Below, in pieces: positions 32,961 to 35,073 of a stretch of 35,073 nucleotides of DNA. This DNA is from an uncultured Bacteriovorax sp. (lineage in GTDB: Bacteria > Bdellovibrionota > Bacteriovoracia > Bacteriovoracales > Bacteriovoracaceae), in the NCBI GenBank assembly GCA_946480715.1, contig CAMLKK010000029.1, positions 1 to 35,073 on the forward strand, in the 5' to 3' direction. The stretch's first letter is position 1; the number at the start of each line of letters is the position of its first letter. The notes under the pieces are model-generated. The model saw nothing but the letters and a program-made list of their open reading frames with translations. It ran no database searches and was not told the origin of the DNA. The position numbers and the translations under genes were made by a program.

Positions 32961-33680
32961 ATGTCACTATTTTCAAATTCTGGATTAGAGATGCTATTTC
33001 GCTGGGGTCACTACTTCGCGGGCGTTGTTTGGATTGGAATGCTTTATTACTTCAACTTTGTTCAAGGTGAATGGTTCAAAGAACTAGACGCTGATGAAAA
33101 AATTAAATCATCTCGTGGTGTAGCGGTGAGAACACTTGTTCCACGCGCGCTTAAATGGTTCCGTTTCGGAGCTCTTTTTACATTCCTAACAGGTGTTGTG
33201 CTTCTTGGATTAAAAGGACACGCATTCGGTTCAGAAATGTTCAACACTTCTTGGTGGGCATTCATCGCAACTGGTGCAACTCTTGGAACAATCATGTTCT
33301 TAAACGTATGGCTAATCATCTGGCCTAACCAAAAAATCGTTATCGCTTCAGCAACTCAAGTCGCTGCAGGCGGAGCAGCTCTTCCGGAAGCGGCAGCAGC
33401 TGGAGCACGTGCTGGTGTAGCTTCTCGCCACAACACACTTTTCTCAGTACCAATGCTTTTTTTCATGGGAGCAGCTTCTCACCTTCCAGCTCAAGTTAAC
33501 CCTGAGTACAATGGAAAAGTTCTTGCTCTAGTACTTGCTCTTATCATTGGTCTTCTTGAACTAAACGCTATTAAAGGTAAAAACGAAAACGTAAAAATCA
33601 CGTCAATCATGGGCGTTACTCACATGGGTATCGTTTTGACTGCTATTCTTTACGTTGTAATCGAGATGTTGATTAAATAG
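32961..33680 (+). CDS. Urate hydroxylase (PuuD) N-terminal-type membrane protein
   Basis: A 239-residue inner-membrane protein with about six helices. It matches the N-terminal membrane domain of PuuD (Urate_ox_N): RWGHYFAGVVWIGMLYYFNF with its conserved His, WWAFIATGATLGTIM, the family signature NVWLIIWPNQ, and a later helix TLFSVPMLFFMGAASH. In canonical PuuD the same polypeptide ends in a cytochrome c domain; here that domain is the next gene, 2 nt away. Codon use looks strongly biased, with a strong GGAGGT ribosome site and near-consensus promoter, so it is likely abundant. No other purine-catabolism gene is near, so a respiratory role may be more likely than urate oxidation; that is inference. 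Confidence 0.82.
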   Translation: MSLFSNSGLEMLFRWGHYFAGVVWIGMLYYFNFVQGEWFKELDADEKIKSSRGVAVRTLVPRALKWFRFGALFTFLTGVVLLGLKGHAFGSEMFNTSWWAFIATGATLGTIMFLNVWLIIWPNQKIVIASATQVAAGGAALPEAAAAGARAGVASRHNTLFSVPMLFFMGAASHLPAQVNPEYNGKVLALVLALIIGLLELNAIKGKNENVKITSIMGVTHMGIVLTAILYVVIEMLIK

Positions 33681-33682
33681 TA

Positions 33683-34036
33683 ATGAAAACGAATTTAAAA
33701 TTAGGGGCGCTATTCGTAGCGCTCCTTTCACTCCAATCTTGCCAAAAAAACGCTGAACAACCATCAGCTCCTCTTAGTGATCTTGCTAAACGCGGGAAGG
33801 CCACTTATCTAGCTAACTGTATCGCTTGCCACAACCCGGATCCAACAATCGCGGGAAGTATCGGGCCGGACATTGCGGGATCAAGTCTGGAACTTCTAGA
33901 AGCAAGAATTCTTCGCCGTGAATATCCTGCGGGATACACACCAAAAAGAAAATCTGATCAGATGCCGGACTTTCCTCAGTTGAAAGACGATATTCCAGCT
34001 CTACACGCTTACTTGAATAGTTTTACGTCTAAATAA
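33683..34036 (+). CDS. c-type cytochrome lipoprotein
   Basis: A 117-residue class I cytochrome c anchored as a lipoprotein (lipobox LQSC, C20). Haem attachment is C46-I-A-C49-H50, and M94 (SDQMPDF) is the likely sixth ligand. It begins 2 nt after the PuuD-like membrane gene and corresponds to the C-terminal cytochrome domain of full-length PuuD, so the two products probably form one electron-transfer unit on the periplasmic side. Its last 8 bases overlap the end of ribB in convergent orientation. Confidence 0.88.
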   Translation: MKTNLKLGALFVALLSLQSCQKNAEQPSAPLSDLAKRGKATYLANCIACHNPDPTIAGSIGPDIAGSSLELLEARILRREYPAGYTPKRKSDQMPDFPQLKDDIPALHAYLNSFTSK

Positions 34037-34625
34037 TCTCGAGAATTTCTTTGATAGAAATAAGAGGAATTTTGTGTTCGCGCGCGAATGCTTCGAGCTT
34101 CTCACCTTTAAGCGGCTCACCTTCGCTATCAAGCGTTTCACAAAGAACGGCAACTTCGGTAAGGCCCGCGAGTTTCATTAGCTCTACAGAGGCCTCTGTG
34201 TGTCCTGCACGCGTTTTTAATCCACCTGGATGAGCAATCAATGGAAAGATATGTCCAGGAGCTACGAAGTCACTGCGAGTGGCGCTTTTGTCGCTTAAAA
34301 GTTTGATCGTGGTTGCGCGATCGCGCGATGAAATCCCAGTATGAGTTCCCACTTTGGCGTCGACTGAAATCGTGAAGGCGACTTCCATCGATCCTTTATT
34401 TTCTGGAACCATGAGATCAAGTTTCATGCTCTCTGCTTTTTGTGCCGTCATAGGAACACAAATCAAACCGCGGCCATGGTTGATCATGAAGTTGACATGT
34501 GAGGAATCTACGAATTCAGCTGCCATGATAAGATCTGCTTCGTCTTCACGATCTTTATCATCACACACGAGAACAAAACGTCCGCGCTTGAGTTCTTCAA
34601 GAGCTAATTTGAGAATGTCTTTCAC
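34029..34625 (-). CDS. ribB: 3,4-dihydroxy-2-butanone-4-phosphate synthase
   Basis: RibB converts ribulose-5-phosphate to 3,4-dihydroxy-2-butanone-4-phosphate and formate, the four-carbon branch of riboflavin synthesis. At 198 residues it is the stand-alone form, without the GTP cyclohydrolase II domain of RibBA fusions. Seen: the metal-binding DDKDREDEADL (about 22-32), HGRGLICVPM, THTGISSRDRATTI, and AHPGGLKTRAGHTEASVEL, all catalytic-site signatures. The upstream gene on the same strand ends 16 bases before its ATG, so the two are likely co-transcribed. There is no room for an FMN riboswitch directly in front. Confidence 0.95.
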   Translation of the reverse strand: MKDILKLALEELKRGRFVLVCDDKDREDEADLIMAAEFVDSSHVNFMINHGRGLICVPMTAQKAESMKLDLMVPENKGSMEVAFTISVDAKVGTHTGISSRDRATTIKLLSDKSATRSDFVAPGHIFPLIAHPGGLKTRAGHTEASVELMKLAGLTEVAVLCETLDSEGEPLKGEKLEAFAREHKIPLISIKEILEII

Positions 34626-34641
34626 GGCATACGGCCTTTTT

Positions 34642-35040
34642 TTAAGGGTGAAAGTACTGGTGAAAAGCGGGTTTCGCTACATCTTGCCCTCTCTTTAATT
34701 TTTTAAAGAGAGAAGCATCCTTCGCCCAATACGCGTCGACCGTATCATAGATTTCTTTCGGCGTCAGTGGTCTATTGTAATCAAGTGACGTCACTTCAAC
34801 TTCTTTTTGAATGGCCTCACCAATTTTATCGAGCAACATGAAAATTTGGAGTTGTTTTGGATTCATATTGAGCGGTAATTTTTCAGCAAGAAACTTTCGT
34901 ACAAGCGGTGTTCTTCTCATCAACCAGATCGCACGCGATTCAAGCTCCATTTTAATTGTTGAATCGAATCGATAATTCTCCTGCTCCATTTTTTCAAAAA
35001 GTTTTGTCAGGATGAAATCTTTTGTACGCGAATCTTCCAT
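34642..35040 (-). CDS. Unknown helical protein, 5' end probably beyond the window
   Basis: A mostly helical, charged protein (at least 132 residues) with no signal peptide and no recognised domain. Seen: FILTKLFEKMEQENYRFDST, a basic stretch RAIWLMRRTPLVRKFLAEKL, and a Lys-rich C terminus ending FHQYFHP. An ATG at 35040 lacks a clear ribosome site, and the same frame stays open and protein-like (DIVAEWRNPKK) to the window edge at 35073, so the true start may lie outside. It precedes ribB by 16 bases in a probable operon. Confidence 0.6.
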   Translation of the reverse strand: MEDSRTKDFILTKLFEKMEQENYRFDSTIKMELESRAIWLMRRTPLVRKFLAEKLPLNMNPKQLQIFMLLDKIGEAIQKEVEVTSLDYNRPLTPKEIYDTVDAYWAKDASLFKKLKRGQDVAKPAFHQYFHP

Positions 35041-35073
35041 CTTTTTAGGATTTCTCCACTCAGCAACAATATC

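Noticed and set aside
34626..34641. FMN riboswitch in front of ribB
   Set aside because: Only 16 bases separate ribB from the upstream gene, too short for the element.

Overview
The window looks like chromosomal DNA from a Gram-negative bacterium of moderate-to-low GC, most likely a predatory or free-living Bdellovibrionota (Bacteriovorax/Bdellovibrio-like). That assignment is inferred from gene content: many small secreted proteins and lipoproteins of no known family, a giant tail-fibre-like lipoprotein, an outer-membrane barrel, solitary Xer-like recombinases, and unusual one- and two-component regulators. There are no rRNA or tRNA genes, no CRISPR array and no prophage block. Gene density is high except in one decayed stretch at 27.6-29.4 kb.

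Layout. 0-0.8 kb: two small exported proteins. 0.85-3.2 kb (minus): an operon of tyrosine recombinase, PlsC acyltransferase and TapT (DTW) tRNA-modifying enzyme. 3.3-4.4 kb: a CAP/SCP lipoprotein overlapping a second lipoprotein that has no standard start codon (apparent ATA). 4.5-8.3 kb: a 1250-residue mosaic surface lipoprotein, convergent with an outer-membrane barrel and a 678-residue exported orphan. 11.2-14.3 kb: DedA, lysine 2,3-aminomutase and HtpX. 14.3-16.9 kb (minus): FabK/nitronate-monooxygenase-like enzyme, minimal histidine kinase and SAM methyltransferase. 16.9-20.2 kb: a GNAT-like protein facing an operon of alpha/beta hydrolase plus two paralogous HTH regulators. 20.4-23.2 kb: an HD protein with a phospho-dead receiver, MnmD-like tRNA methyltransferase, and a divergent lipoprotein. 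23.2-23.8 kb: a DUF4160-DUF2442 pair whose Shine-Dalgarno lies in a hairpin. 23.9-26.7 kb: a coiled-coil exported protein and a second tyrosine recombinase. 26.8-32.8 kb: a double-receiver protein and a MASE1-CHASE-PAS hybrid kinase, separated by a decaying region. 33-35 kb: a urate-hydroxylase-like membrane protein split from its cytochrome c, then ribB and an unknown gene.

The decaying region holds two broken genes recovered by hand translation: a frameshifted small secreted protein (27691-27992) and a heavily eroded DDE/integrase-core transposase (28570-29220). The most system-like locus is 16.9-20.2 kb: an acyltransferase-fold protein, a hydrolase and twin double-HTH regulators, which could be a small-molecule signalling circuit. 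That reading is inference from architecture and gene order only.
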